Shown: positions 20,676 through 32,477, numbered from the stretch's first letter. The stretch: 64,000 nt of DNA from Symbiodinium microadriaticum (GCA_001939145.1 LSRX01000065.1:23350-87349), one strand, 5' to 3'. Program-made: numbers and translations. The notes: a model not told the origin generated them from the letters alone.

Positions 20676-22682
20676 GCCTTCTCAGTTCAGGACACCAGGA
20701 GTCATATGCTTTGCAAGGGCTGGCTGTTCTGAGGGTGAGCTCAAACCCATCCATCAACCGCTGCCCTACAAACCGGAATCAACGCCCCGAGAGCCCTCAA
20801 TCCTGACTATCAAAGATCCCTACACCGCAACAGCAAGCATTCAACGGATGTTCTGCACTTATATAGATAAATTCTGGGAACCCCAATGTAAAGACGCTTA
20901 CAAGGAGCTGTACAACTCTATGAAAACACACTGCATAACTTCACAAGAAGCCCGGCAACAAGCCCTATCAGCAACCCTCACAAAAAAACCTCGACAACCC
21001 TAGAACAAGCCTTTCAACCTCTAAAAAAAACCCTTGCAGAACCCCACAACAACCTCGAACAAGGCCCTGCAGCAAGTCCCTTTCCCTACCAAAACTTCGT
21101 CTCTCCTTTTTGCATCCTGATCCCTAAACGGTGTTTAAGGGTTTTTGGGGTTAGGGTTTAGGGCTTAGGGGGTGTAGGGTTTAGGGTTTAGGGCCCAATC
21201 CTGTACAAAGCCTTTAGCGTATCATCCTCGTACACCCTGCCCTGTAACATTATTTACAAAAGCCGATTGAATAACCTTACAACCTGTCATGAGCAGCACT
21301 TGTTCAACAACAACCGACTAAGCCTTGCACCCCAAACCTAAACCTTAAACCCTAAACCCTGCAGCCCAAAACCCTAAACCCTTAAACCCTAAACCCTAAA
21401 CCTTAAACCCTAAACGCTGCACCCCAAAACCTAAACCCCAAACCCTATCCCAAGCTTCAGCAGCCCTTATGGGGAATCCCGGGGAGGTCTTCAAAGTACT
21501 AGAATACCTACCTGGCAATCCAAAAACCTGCCGTCTTATGGGATCTACCCCGTAACTAAGGGGTCACAACCTACTATTTTGTAGGGTTTGGGGTCAAAGG
21601 TAGAACTTCCGAAACCTACCTTGTTCTATGCTAAAGCTTAGAATCATAAAGTGTTGAAAACTAGGTTTGTGGTAGGTTAGGGCGCACTATAAGTCACTAT
21701 GTAATAGGAGAATACGCTTTTTTGTAGCATAATACTACGATTGATATGCACGGTCCCATTATACACCATGGGGTTTCGGGTGTAAGGCTTTGTCTTGTTC
21801 TTAGCCGCCTTACCAGATTAAAACCGGGTTCTTGTTATAAGCAAGGTATAGCAGAGTTCCTAGGAGCAGTAAAGTGTTGAGGTCTTCATCAAGGATCTGG
21901 GGCCGCTAAGGCTGCAGTTCCCGTGCTTCTTGGGTTCAAAGGCTTGATCTCAATCTTCATCTCCCAGAAACTGTCCCGTCTTTTCGTGGAAACCTACTTC
22001 AAGGATCGTAGGACGTAGAGTGGCTGAGGGACTAAATCAGGTCACTATACCCAGAATAACTTTCATGGCCCCTACTAAGGGTACTTCTGACCTTAGCTGC
22101 CAAAGTCCCATGATCCACAGACATGTCTGGAAAATCCGTGAGATTTTGGTGCTCTGCTCGGGATTCTTGTATCCTAAACCGTAAACCCTACACCCTCAAC
22201 CCTAAACCTAAACCCCAAACCCCTAAACCCTAAACCCCAAACCCCCAAACCCCTAAACCTCAAACCCCAAAACCCTAAACCCCAAACCCCTAAACCCCAA
22301 AACCCTAAACTGTTGGCCGCGGAGGTTACAGGTTCCAATGCCAACTTCTGGAGCGCTTTGGGATCGGGGTTTAGGGAATCATGGTTTAAGGGGTTTAGGG
22401 CCGGGTTTAGGGTTTAGGGGTGTAGGGTTTAAGGGGCTGGTTTAAGTACAGTATATGGGGGGACTGTGAAGTCCGAGGTATGAGCACCCCAGAACGGGGT
22501 GGGGTCTAAGAGCGCTAGAAGCCTTGAAAGCCTAACCCCTCAACCCTAAACCCTAACTCCAAAAATCCGAAGTGCCCTAAGATCTTAATCTCCCTCGTTC
22601 CCTCGGTTGGAGCCTAAACCGTTTCCTTAAAGACTCTGGGCGCCCAGTAAGTAGGGACCTGCTTGGGGTAGCCCCAACTACC
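20676..22682. repeat. Gene-free region with telomere-like tracts
   Basis: TTTAGGG type at 21122-21200 and 22370-22440; CCCTAAA type at 21325-21455 and 22175-22320. Around 21560-21690 there are scattered inverted motifs AACCTAC/GTAGGTT resembling 25997-26072. No coding signature seen. Confidence 0.65.
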
Positions 22683-22787
22683 TACGGTTGATGATATGAA
22701 TCCTGCATTGCCTTAAGGACCCTAAACGATAGGGAGTATGATATATTCCATATTATGGGTCATGCAGGATGTATACCATCAACAGTA
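22683..22787. mobile_element. Hairpin MITE family B, copy B4
   Basis: CGGTTGATGATATGAATCC at left and GGATGTATACCATCAACAG at right, TA on both sides. 105 bp. Confidence 0.85.
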
Positions 22788-22962
22788 TGAATCCCCCCAA
22801 CGAAGGTACTTTGAGAGCAAAAACTTCAGGAATTTAAGGGACACTAAGCTGAACATTTCGGGTTTGGAGCAGAGTGCTCTTCAGTTTTCATCCTCGTCAA
22901 AGGGCAAAGGCAAGCCTTCTTTTTCAGCAATATCCTCAGCGATCAGCACCCGCTGCCTCAGG

Positions 22963-24009
22963 TCATGTTGTATGGCTGACCTCCAGCAATCGCCGGATTT
23001 CGGGTGTAGTTGCCATCATCAGCGCCGTATTGCCGTTGATGTCACGCACATCCTTGTCAGCGCCGGCCTCCAGCAGCAACTCTGCGACTCGGGCATGACC
23101 GGTCATTGCCGAATAGATCAGCGCTGTGTTGCCCCGATTGTCACGAGCATCCTTTTGAGCACCGGCCTCCAACAGCAGCTGGAGGACTGCCTGATGACCC
23201 TCGCTGGCTGCACACATCAAGGCCGTGCGGCCGCCACTGCTAGGCAAATCTACCTGGGCACCGGCTTCCAAAAGCAATCGCAGGACTGGAGCGTGACCGC
23301 CCTTTGCTGCAGTGAGCAATGGGCTACAGCCATCGATGTCACACAAATTCTTATCAGCCCCGGCTTCCAGAAGCAACTGCACAACATCCGCTTGGCCGTT
23401 CTCTGAGGCATGAATCAATAATGTAATGTACCGCTGGTCAAGCTCATGATCGCAAATATCCGGGTCCATCGGGAGCTGCAGCATCCTTTCGACCTAGGAG
23501 TTTCAAGAAGGCTATAAGGCTCCTTCTTTCTGGGTACCCAGAGACTCCAAAACCCCTTAATTAAGGCATATATCTTAAATTATAATAGGAACCCTAATAA
23601 GATTTAAGGTATATTCCTTAGTTACGGGGTTTGGAGTCTCTGGGTATCCAGCAGGAAGAGGTGCTCTTCACTTAGGGGGACAGCGCAGGGCTTAATTTCA
23701 AGACATCTTCAAGAACTTGTTGGGTCTGCCCACCTGTGTCAGGTTGCCCAAGCCTGCCGCGTCGTAGAGATCCAGCCGCAGGACCTCGGCAGCCTTGTCG
23801 AAGTCCACTATCAAGATCTGCAGATCCATCGCGGTTTCCAGCTTGACGTCATCACCCAAAGTGCTTCCGTCGTGAAGGAGCCTCTGCCTGAAGCGTGGCG
23901 GCATGCCGTGCTGCTGATGCAATCGCTGCTTCAAGGCCTTCACATCGCTCAGCTCTGTGAGAGGAAGGCTCGCCACCTCCTCCCCAGAGAGCAGCGTGAT
24001 GCGCAGCAT
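22963..24009 (-). CDS. UA7: intact ubiquitin-like/ankyrin repeat protein (268 aa)
   Basis: Exon 1 (24009 to 23734, 276 nt) encodes the Ubl domain: [43 protein letters not shown], ending GLGNLTQ before GT. The intron (23733 to 23494, 240 bp) ends TAG before G, phase 0, and contains family C hairpin C5; without it the intron would be about 130 bp, in line with the paralogs. Exon 2 (23493 to 22963) starts [12 protein letters not shown] and has about five ankyrin repeats (YITLLIHASENGQADVVQLLL, CSPLLTAAKGGHAPVLRLLL, TALMCAASEGHQAVLQLLL, TALIYSAMTGHARVAELLL, TALMMATTPEIRRLLE) then stop. Start is fixed by the conserved MLRI. Cytosolic or nuclear scaffold by inference. Confidence 0.85.
23537..23644. 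mobile_element. Hairpin MITE family C, copy C5, inside UA7 intron
   Basis: Complete 108-bp palindrome with ends CCCAGAGACTCCAAAACCCC and complement, flanked by TA on both sides. Lies wholly between the UA7 donor and acceptor. Confidence 0.9.
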
Positions 24010-24317
24010 AGCCGGCCAAGCTACAGAAGGACTGCGCAATTTCGGCTTGTTGGCTTTGCAGGTTGAGTGTCATATGCCACAGACCTTTGATTTGGACATG
24101 TCACTGGGTGCCAGGACTCAGACATGTGTTGAAAGGGCTGGCAGTGGGAGAAGCTGGCTGTTCTGAGAACCAGGCCCCTTAAATGCTGCGAACTGACCCT
24201 ATGCCTAAAGCAATGTTACAATGATGCATGTCTTGCATTTTCTTGTGACTATCGCCTTTGTTACTCTTGTGACAAACTCTAAACCTTAAACCCTAAACCC
24301 TAAAGTTGCCATGATTG

Positions 24318-24426
24318 CTGACTCTTCAAAACCCCTTAATTAGGGAATATACCTTAAATCCTATTCGGGTTCCTATTATAGTTTAAGGTATCTATTCCTT
24401 GATTAAGGGGTTTTGGAGTCTCTGGG
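24318..24426. mobile_element. Hairpin MITE family C, copy C6
   Basis: Right arm AAGGGGTTTTGGAGTCTCTG is complete; the left end has decayed to GCTGACTCTTCAAAACCCC. Confidence 0.8.
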
Positions 24427-24635
24427 TTGAATGTTAGTAAGTAGGGTTTCTATATGAGGAATCAATACACTGCGTTGGGAAGGTATCTCCCATATACATT
24501 CTTAGGACCCTTTGGGAATCACAACATCAATGGGAAAGTCTTGCGCCGTGGGGAGACGAACCATTTTTGAACTGCGGCCATCAACATGCAATCTCTGGGT
24601 TTCGGCTTTGGGGTTTGGGTACTAAGTCTCTACAA

Positions 24636-24743
24636 TACGGCGGGATGATATAAATCCTGCACTACCCATAATAAGGACTTTACCATAATTCCCATAGTTT
24701 AGGGTCCTCAAGGTAATGCTAAGGGTTTATGCCATCAACCGTA
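24636..24743. mobile_element. Hairpin MITE family B, copy B5
   Basis: GATGATATAAATCCTGCA at left and TTTATGCCATCAACCG at right, flanked by TA. Confidence 0.8.
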
Positions 24744-25577
24744 GTATAGCATGTAGTGTAGTACAGTAGAAACCTAAGACGGAGAGGCCACAACCCTTTT
24801 TTGTCAATTTAGGTGGGTTTCGGGTTTAAGGTTTGGGTTTAGGGTTTAGGGTTTCGGGTTTAGGTGGGTTTCGCGTTTAGGGTTCGGTGGTTGTAGGGTT
24901 CAGGCTCGAGTGGTAACAGGTACTTGTTGTAGGGTTTAGAGTTTGCTGCTTATAGTATACCCTAAATCCTAATACCCTAATACCCGAAAGCCGTAAACCC
25001 TAAACCCTCATGCCCTAAATCCCTAAATCCCAGGGCAGTTTAGATGTTGTTTAGTAACTCTAGGTTACAGGGTTTAGGGCCTAGGGTTCAGGGTGCTGTT
25101 GCTCGAGGCACGCGAAGAAGCCTTGAAAACCCAATCATAAAAGAAGTCCTTCTAGGGGGTTTGGGTTTAGGGTTTGGGGTTCAGGGTTTAAGAATCTGCA
25201 TCATCCAAAAATTGCATAGGCACGTGAGGGAGCTCCTGATATTTATAGATATCAAAGACGGGGTTGTAGTTTTTTTGGGGGGCCCTGGATAAAAAGGTAT
25301 TCTATGAAGAGGTAAGTTCTATAGAAAGCCATACGGGGAAACCCTAAAGCTTCCCCAAGTTGCCACCTAGAAGAAGATACCCTGCCCAACCCTGTCCCGT
25401 CTTCTAAGGTTCAGGGTTTAGGGTTTAGGGTTCAGGATTTAGGGTTCAGGGCCCTAGAATTAAATTTCAAGGCTGTCGGGGAAGAGCAAGTTGCGGGGAT
25501 CTATTTCTCAGCCCCGGTCTGCACTGCCTGGCGGTCGATACGCCAGGGTTCCAGCTACGTGCCTTCTTGAACGGCTT
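24744..25577. repeat. Gene-free region with telomere-like tracts
   Basis: TTTAGGG/TTTCGGG units at 24825-24905 and 25155-25190; CCCTAAA at about 24958-25025; TTCAGGG at 25408-25455. Nothing coding recognised. Confidence 0.6.
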
Positions 25578-25640
25578 AATGTAGGGGCATTCATAATTAG
25601 AATAGGATTTTGGGGTATATTTATTATGCTAGGAACATTA
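25578..25640. mobile_element. Hairpin MITE family I, left part, I3
   Basis: TGTAGGGGCATTCATAATTA then GAATAGGATTTTGGGGTATA, as in I1; no right arm recognised. Confidence 0.55.
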
Positions 25641-26284
25641 ACGAAGACTATTAGGATGTATTCCGATCTTCTATATTCTTGCGACTCGGGTTTTCCATCC
25701 TCTGAGCCCTAGGTAACCGAAATGCCCGCACGCCCGAAAGCAAAAAAGGGGTTTCTAGAGGGTCTAGGGTTCAGAGATTACGGATTGAGGGCTCCAGGAA
25801 GAGAATCTTGGGTTTAGGGTTCAGGGCAAGCCACTTTCCAGGGTTCCATGAGGGATTTATTGACTGTGGGGACTGGAACGGAGTTTCTCATATGACTACG
25901 TATTTCGGGAGCTGACTACGGATTTCGGGAGCTCGAAGACCCTAAACCAAAACCCCTACGTTAATCCAGGTAGGTCCTACCTTATCCTACCAAAACCTAG
26001 CCTTTTGTAGGTTATGAATCCAAACCCCTACTCTAGAAGTTACACGGGCCCTGCAAAAAGGTAGGTTTTGGTAGCTCGCTCAATTCACCAAAGGGGTCTT
26101 GTCGAAACAGCAACGGCAACACGACATTAAGGCAAAGGGCCCAAGTAAACGTCTTTTGGTCCATGAAACGTATGTACCTAATTGTATACAAACTTGTACA
26201 GGGGCCCTAACTGCAAACACTACATCTCCCTTCGAGTAGCTGAACATCAAAATCAGCGCACTCTTCAACAGCCCCGGGACAAGG
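25641..26284. other. Gene-free; short inverted repeat at 25997-26072
   Basis: CTACCAAAACCTAGCCTTTTG at left is answered by CAAAAAGGTAGGTTTTGGTAG at right. Similar motifs at 29706-29750 and 42304-42345 suggest a further degenerate family. A 62-codon minus open frame at 26080-26268 is unrecognised. Confidence 0.5.
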
Positions 26285-27125
26285 TTGAACCCTACCTAAA
26301 CCCTAAACCCTAAACCCTAAACCCTAACCCCTAAAACCCCCAAACCCTATAAACGCTAAACCCTAAACCCTAAATTCCAAATCCTGAACCCGGGATTATT
26401 CCCGGTACTAGGGTTTATGGCTTAGGGGTTTAGGGGTTTACGGCTAACCCCGGCACTGGCGTCACCCTCAAAGATCGAACTGTGCTCTCACCGGTGTTGA
26501 CAAGGAGCAACCCTAAACCCTAAACCCTAAACCCTGCCTTTACACGTTTCACATCCCGACTGTGAGTCTGACGTCAACTCCTAGAATTGTAGACTCCAGC
26601 CCCCCACTCCTAAACCCTCAACCCTGCAGTCCTAAAGTCCTAAACCCTCAACCCTACAGTCCTAAAGTCCTAAACCCTAAAGCCCTCAACCCTACAGTCC
26701 TCAAGCCCGACTTTAGGACTTGAGGGCTGAGGGTTTAGGCTAAACCCTCAACCCTCAAGTCCTAAAGTCCTAAGCCCTAAAGCGCCTGAAAGCCCGAAAA
26801 CCCTAAAAGCCCTAAAGTCCTAAACCCCTATAGATCCCATTAAAGGAGCCCTTATAGTACCTAAACCCTAAAACCCTAAAACCCTAAAAGCCCTAAAGCC
26901 CTAAACCCTACTACTGCAGAGCCCCCAGGCCACAAGGAACAGCCTGGCCTCGGTGCCATGGCCCCGGCGATCGCGGCCATCAGGTCTTTTTGAGGGGTTT
27001 TAAGGGTTTTTAAGGGATTCTGTAAAGGGTAGCTAAAATGGGTTCCTTTAAAGGGATCTATGAGGGTGTTAGGGTTTTAGGGTTTTAGGGTTTTTAGGGT
27101 TTTTAGGGTTTTAGGGTTTAAGGTT
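26285..27125. repeat. Extended telomere-like repeat region, mixed orientation
   Basis: CCCTAAA at 26285-26380 and 26511-26535; CCTAAAGTC variants amplified at 26605-26915; TTTTTAGGG type in the opposite sense at 27055-27125. The change of strand within about 150 bp argues against a simple terminal telomere. Confidence 0.8.
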
Positions 27126-27827
27126 TTCGGATTCCTCGATTTCGGGTTTAGGAAGTTAGAGGTCTATAGGGATTCCCTTAAGGCTTGACGGGTTCAGGGT
27201 GCTCTAGGGGTTTAGTTCCTTTAAGGGTTGCTAGGATGAGGGGACCTGTTGAGAGCTAGGTTTTGGGCTCAGGGCTCTAGGTATTCGCTTTAAGGGAGTT
27301 TTTCAATCCTTGGGGTCGAAGGGCTTAAGGTCTACCGGACTGGTTCGAGACCTACTGCATCCCGCGGCTTCGAAGGTCTCGCACTGTTCAGTGAGGCACC
27401 AACACGAGAACGTCGACCTTGATAGCTTGCTGTTTCAGATGCCCTTGCACGTGGTACCCGACAGGAGACGGCAGGTGCACATTTCCTGGGGTCACGTTTT
27501 GTTTCATGCTGATGATTGTGGCCTGAGCATGGGCTCGGTCAGGTTGGTTAGGCTAGGCTGGGTTGGGTCAGGTTTGATTAGGTTAGGTGGTAGTAGGTAG
27601 CTGCTAGTTAGGGAGGTAGCTATATGGTAGGTGTAGATGGTAGGTGTAAGCAAGGGCTCGGTCAGTGGGGCAGGGTTGCTGAAGCTCGTGTGGCGCATGC
27701 CCAGGGGCATATTCAAAAATACTTCCTGAACCTTCTTGAATCATGAGATACAACACATAAGAACTCCTGTAAGGTCAAAAAAACTGTTAAAGATGCGCGA
27801 GTCTGCCTTATCCTAGAAGATGCCCAT
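27126..27827. other. Gene-free region
   Basis: Degenerate GGTTAGG/GGTAG units near 27540-27650. Open frames at 27310-27600 (+) and 27504-27716 (-) look like shadows of this repeat. Confidence 0.45.
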
Positions 27828-27954
27828 GACTTGGAGGTTCATTGGGTGCTACCAGCAGAGTTATACGTCCCAAAGTAATAAGTCCCGGAATATGGGCCAT
27901 AGTATAGTTTCCCTACAAAAAACCCACCTATAGCTACCCAGGAACCTCCAAGTT
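27828..27954. mobile_element. Hairpin MITE family A, copy A5
   Basis: ACTTGGAGGTTCATTGGGTG at left, CAGGAACCTCCAAGT at right; internal mismatches. Confidence 0.8.
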
Positions 27955-28730
27955 GGGAGCACGGAGTCTCCAAATGGCTTTTATCGCATGGTCTCGGTGG
28001 CGGTCTCTGTGCTCCATTGCAGACTTCCCATGAGGCTGTACAGAGGCGAAGTCTAGAAACACCGCAAGCACGCTTCGTGATCAAGAGTCTAGGGGCTAAG
28101 GGTTTCGGGTTTCAGGGCTTAGTGTTATATGGTTTAGGCCCTTTAGGCTTAGAATCCATTACAACGGCTGCCTTCCTTCTCGCTGGGATCCGAGTAGGAG
28201 CCCCAGAAAGGCATCTAACCATCAACCGCTGAACGTGTGCCGCCCTTACAAGGGGATAGGTTTCAATCCTGTATGTCTATATGCTGATGTCTGAGCCTCG
28301 AGTACAGCACATCAGGGGGTCAATATCTTCTGACCGATTACAATTTTCGTATAAATAAGATTTTGGTGGGAACTTGGCGGCCCACGAAGGCTGGAAATTT
28401 ATGTTTTCAAGCGACGACTTGGGTCTGTGTGTTTTTGGTATTTAAGGTTTAGGGCTTAAGGGTTTAGGGGTTTTAGGGTTTAGGATATCAGGATAGCCCC
28501 ATTGCGCTGGACACCTACACAACGAATGAGATCCCACATGACCTCAACACGGGCCAGAAGTACCGCGTTAAGTCGAAGCCCCTACATGAGGCTAAACCCT
28601 AAACCATACACAACCCTAAAACCCTAAAACCCTAACCCTAACCGCCCTGACCATTCACCACCCAAACCCGTACGCCCGAATTTCTCTTGCTAAACCCCCT
28701 AAAGCTGGGAAGAGGACTAAACTTTGTCTT
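27955..28730. other. Gene-free with short telomere-like tracts
   Basis: TTTAGGG near 28445-28490 and CCCTAAA near 28587-28645. Nothing coding recognised. Confidence 0.5.
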
Positions 28731-28968
28731 GGGGGCTGAGTATACACGAGCCCAACATAGGTGAAAGAAGGCTCCTTTAAGGGTTCCTTCAAGGGTTCCC
28801 TTTTTGGGCTGAGTATATACCAGCCCAAAAAAGGGTTAACCTTTTGAATCCTAGTAGGATTCATATAAGCCAAGAAAAGGTTCAAGGCCCAAAAAAGGGT
28901 TAACCTTTTGAATTCTAGTAGGATTCATGTAAGCCAAGGAAAGGTTCAAGGCAAGCTACTCAGCCCCC
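28731..28968. mobile_element. Hairpin MITE family E, copy E2, internally duplicated
   Basis: Right end CTACTCAGCCCCC is normal. The left end GGGCTGAGTATA occurs twice (28733, 28807), and the interior block from CCCAAAAAAGGGTTAACC to GGTTCAAGG occurs twice in tandem (about 28824-28891 and 28892-28952). Confidence 0.75.
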
Positions 28969-29965
28969 AAGTTCTAAAAGGCTCCTTGAGGCTCCATGGG
29001 TCTAGGGGCTTAGCTATAGAGGGAAGATCACCATCGGTGTGAGGAGTAGGATTTGGGCGGCGGACACTTTTGGGGCCTTAGGGCTTAGGCTAAAAGGATC
29101 TAAGTCTGTCGGCTTCTGTTTTCCCCGTTTTTGGCGTGTTTTTGTCTCTGGGGGGCGAGGGGCATTGAATGTTTTCTACCACTGCACCCCGCAAGGATAG
29201 TCAGCCATCAGCTGCCGCACAATGCCTGGTGCAAACGTTATGGCTTCACTTGTTATTGTGGTGATAGAAGGGAACAAAAAATCTGATTGCTGCTTGAGGG
29301 ATATGCTATGCTATAGGTCTATCAGTGTACTGGGGGCCATCAGGGAATGGTTTGTGAGTTATTTAGGCTTCTAGTTTGATCCGGATAGAGGTGTTATTGC
29401 CCTCTTGTGGTTGAACTTGCTTCTGCACTGTCCGACGGAGTGTCCGTGAGGAAACGGTTCGGATAGGGAGCCCTAGCTGTCCAGTTTCTTACGGGGCGGA
29501 GGGTTCATTTTCTGGTGATTCTGCCGGGTTTCCAAGATTCTACGACCTGATGAAAATGTACAAGGTTAATTACCCCTAAACCCTAAACCCAGGGTTAGGG
29601 TTTGTCGGGAATTATTTGGGCAATCTTTTTCTTAAACCGTGCAACTCAGGAGGGAGGTCTCCGCACATCAGGGTGCACCAGTTTTCGGGTCCTTTCAGGT
29701 TTCGGGTCCTTTCTGAACCTACCAAACCCCACTTTTTTTGTAGGTTCTTATTATGAACCCTGGTTGGGTTTAGAGTTTAATTCGGGTTTATGGTTTGGAG
29801 TTTAGGGCTTAGGGTGCTACTTACAACGGCTTGGTGCGTAGTACTCTGTACACGCTAGCATCCAAACTTCCTCAGCGTGGTATTGTCAGACAGCAAACTG
29901 CCCGTGCATCTTTCATCATCGGCACAGTGCAAGTATCTAAGCCCGAACAAACGCGCCACGGTGGC
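28969..29965. other. Gene-free region
   Basis: Mostly unique sequence. Short CCCTAAA/TTTAGGG near 29573-29605 and 29765-29812. No domain recognised in any open frame. Confidence 0.45.
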
Positions 29966-31230
29966 TCATGACAGCAAGTTAATGATCGCGCATTGGTCGG
30001 CACAAGGGCGTCCTTGCTTGGCATACATCGATGCTGAGACCCCCCAACGGTTTGCCAAGTCCTTATCAGCGCCGGCATCCAAAAGGAGACGGACGATTTC
30101 GACGCCGCGACCTCCAGCTGCCATCATCAAAGCGGTAGCTCCATCTTTGTCCGCCAAGTTCGTATCGGCGCCGGCTTCCAGCAGCCGGCGCACAAGGTCG
30201 ACGTTGCCTTGTGCACATGCAAGCATCAAAGCCGAAGTGCCGCGATGGCTTCCCGGGTCTGTGTCGGCACCAGCCTCCAACAGTAAACGTGCGATGTCGA
30301 CATGGCGACGGAGACAGGCCTCAGTCAGAGCCGTGTGGCCATCTGTGCTTGAGTTGTCCACACTCGGACCACCAACAGCAACTTCACGACTTCGACAAGA
30401 CCACGTGCAGATGCATACAGTAAAGCGGTGTAGCCGCACTTGTCAGCTAAATCTTTGTCGGCACCGGCCCTCAACAGCAGACGTGCGGTTTCGACTGCGT
30501 CGTTGGCTTTCAAGTCCTGGTCGGCACAATGACCAATTTCAAGTTCGGATGGGAATTCGTGCAGACACATCAAAGCCGTCCGGCCGTCCTTGTCTGCCGA
30601 GTCTTTGTCCGCGCTGGCCCCCAGCAGCAATCGCACGATTTCCCTGTGGCCACGACAACTTGCTGCAATGAGAGGTGTGCAGCTGTCAGTGGAGGCTTTG
30701 TCTGCGTTGGCTCTGGCCGCCAGCAGCAAGTTCACGACTTCGACACGACCGCGTTCAGATGCGATCAGCAAAGCAGTACAGCCGTGGTGGTCTGCAGTGT
30801 CCGTAGCGGCACCGTTCTGCAGGAGCAGGCGCGCCGTTTGAGCGTGGCCATGAACAGTTGCCAGCATCAGAGCTGTGTAGCCGGCGTGGTCTGCCAAATC
30901 CGTGTCGACACCATCCTCCAGCAGCAAACGCACGACTTCATGATGGCCACAACTGGATGCAAACATCAATGCCGTGGCACCGCAGTAATCTTTAAGATCT
31001 GTTTTGGCACCGACCTCCAGCAGCAGACGCACGAGTTCGACATGGCCCATACGGGAGACCATCATCAAAGCTGTTGTACCTTCCTCGTTTGCCAGGTCCT
31101 TGTCGAAGCCGGCCTCTAGCAGCAAACGTGCCACCTCGACAAAACCACCTTCAACTGCCATGTCCAGAGCTGTGAAGCCACGCGAGTTCGGCAGCTCCGG
31201 GGCGTGAGGAAGCTGAAGCATGGACTCAAC
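29966..31230 (-). pseudogene. UA8: long ankyrin exon (11 repeats) with one frameshift
   Basis: Starts after CCTTCAG at 31230 with VESMLQLPHAPEL and carries eleven ankyrin repeats: eight in one frame down to about 30365, then three (HTALTEACLRRHVDIARLLL, TSALMLACAQGNVDLVRRLL, ATALMMAAGGRGVEIVRLLL) in another frame to the stop at 29966. The switch lies in the loop of repeat eight (KLLLVV versus GPSVDNSSTDG) and needs a one-base change. Repeat seven carries an insertion of about 17 residues (EIGHCADQDLKANDAVE region). The spacer consensus DKDLADKDG differs from the other loci, so this is an older branch. Apart from the frameshift it looks well preserved, so a sequencing error or a live gene with a base error is possible. 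Confidence 0.65.
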
Positions 31231-31416
31231 CTGAAGGGTGTGCACAACGTCAAACTGTCATCACTATCGTAGCTCGACAGCTTCGTTGAAATTACCCCTG
31301 TCGCCGCACTCATTAACAGGAGACCGTCCGTCAACAGCTTCGGCTTGGTTTGGCTTGGAATCGAGGGCTTGAGACAAGTAGGAACCATGTCTCTGAGTAC
31401 CCATCAAAATACAAGC

Positions 31417-31474
31417 ACAGACGCACGCACGCGCACGCACGCACACGCACACACGCACGCACATACACACACAG
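31417..31474. repeat. CACG/CACA microsatellite
   Basis: Alternating ACGC and ACAC dinucleotides next to the UA8 ankyrin exon; followed by AGAGACA-type sequence to about 31500. Confidence 0.9.
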
Positions 31475-31854
31475 GGAGACAGAGACACACAGAGAGAAAT
31501 CGAGGCGCAAAGACCCAGAGGCGCAAAAGAAGGAGTGGAGGTACATTGTAACAGGCTCTTGCCTCCAGGTTACATGTGTTATATACCCTTCACCCCTGAA
31601 CTCTCCGATGAGCTTATCTGCTATAAGGCTCAGAGCACCTCGACCCTAAATACTACTTGGCTTTAACTACGGGATCTATACCTTTAAGGCTTCCTTAAAG
31701 GGATCTATAAGGGTTTAGGGTTTAGGGGAAGTAAGAAATATACCTTACAGGGCTTCAGGTAGACTGCCCGGTAAGGAGTCCCTCTTTCCACAGTCAACGT
31801 GGAGCCACTGAAAGAAACCGGTACGTATGACAAGAGCCTACCATAATGGCTCTT

Positions 31855-31990
31855 ATAGCAAAAACAATAGTAGCAGTAATAGTAAGAACAAAAATCGTAC
31901 AAGTACTAATGCTAACACCAATACTAGTACCAATACTAATAGTAATACTCGCAATAAGACTAATAACAACAGTAGTAATTCACGAAACCC
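31855..31990. repeat. AAT/AGT degenerate trinucleotide repeat
   Basis: AGTAATAGTAAG-like units; open frames here are Asn/Ser-rich artefacts. Confidence 0.75.
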
Positions 31991-32053
31991 ATGTCCGCCA
32001 CTCATACTTACTATTTATACCAACAAGTCATCAGGGCCGTGGTTATTGGGAGA

Positions 32054-32267
32054 GGGGTAGCTCACTAAGTTAGGCTCTCTTTTGGGGGTCCTGTTTATGA
32101 GGGTTTAGGGCTTCGGGCACTGCGGTGGATGATACAAATCCTGCATGACCCGTAATAAGGAATATACAGTAATTCCCATAGTTTAGGGTCCTTAAGGTAA
32201 TGCGGAATTTATATCATCAACCGTATTTTGGGGACCTGAAATGGGACCCTAATGTAGAGAGCTACCC
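32054..32267. mobile_element. Hairpin MITE family D, copy D2, split by B6
   Basis: Left arm GGGTAGCTCACTAAGTTAGG (32054-32098) and right arm CCCTAATGTAGAGAGCTACCC (to 32267) are separated by a short TTTAGGG stretch and a complete family B element. B therefore inserted later than D. Confidence 0.75.
32121..32225. mobile_element. Hairpin MITE family B, copy B6, nested in D2
   Basis: GGTGGATGATACAAATCC at left, GAATTTATATCATCAACCG at right with TA after it. 105 bp. Confidence 0.85.
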
Positions 32268-32296
32268 ACATGCGAGGGGTGAGGTCTTGCAGCAAA

Positions 32297-32345
32297 ATAG
32301 GGGCCTTAATAATTAGAATAGGGTTTCGGGCTCGTTTAGATAATG
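32297..32345. mobile_element. Hairpin MITE family I, left fragment, I4
   Basis: GGGGCCTTAATAATTAGAAT followed by AGGGTTTCGGGCTC; right arm not found. Confidence 0.5.
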
Positions 32346-32372
32346 AGGAGCCCTCAGAACAATCTTGGTAAA

Positions 32373-32477
32373 TACGGTTGATGGTATAAATCCTGCATTA
32401 CCCATAATACGGAATATACCATAATTCCCGTAGTTTGGGGTCCTTAAGGTAATGCAGGATTCATATCATCAGTCGTA
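32373..32477. mobile_element. Hairpin MITE family B, copy B7
   Basis: CGGTTGATGGTATAAATCC at left, GATTCATATCATCAGTCG at right, TA on both sides. 105 bp. Confidence 0.85.
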
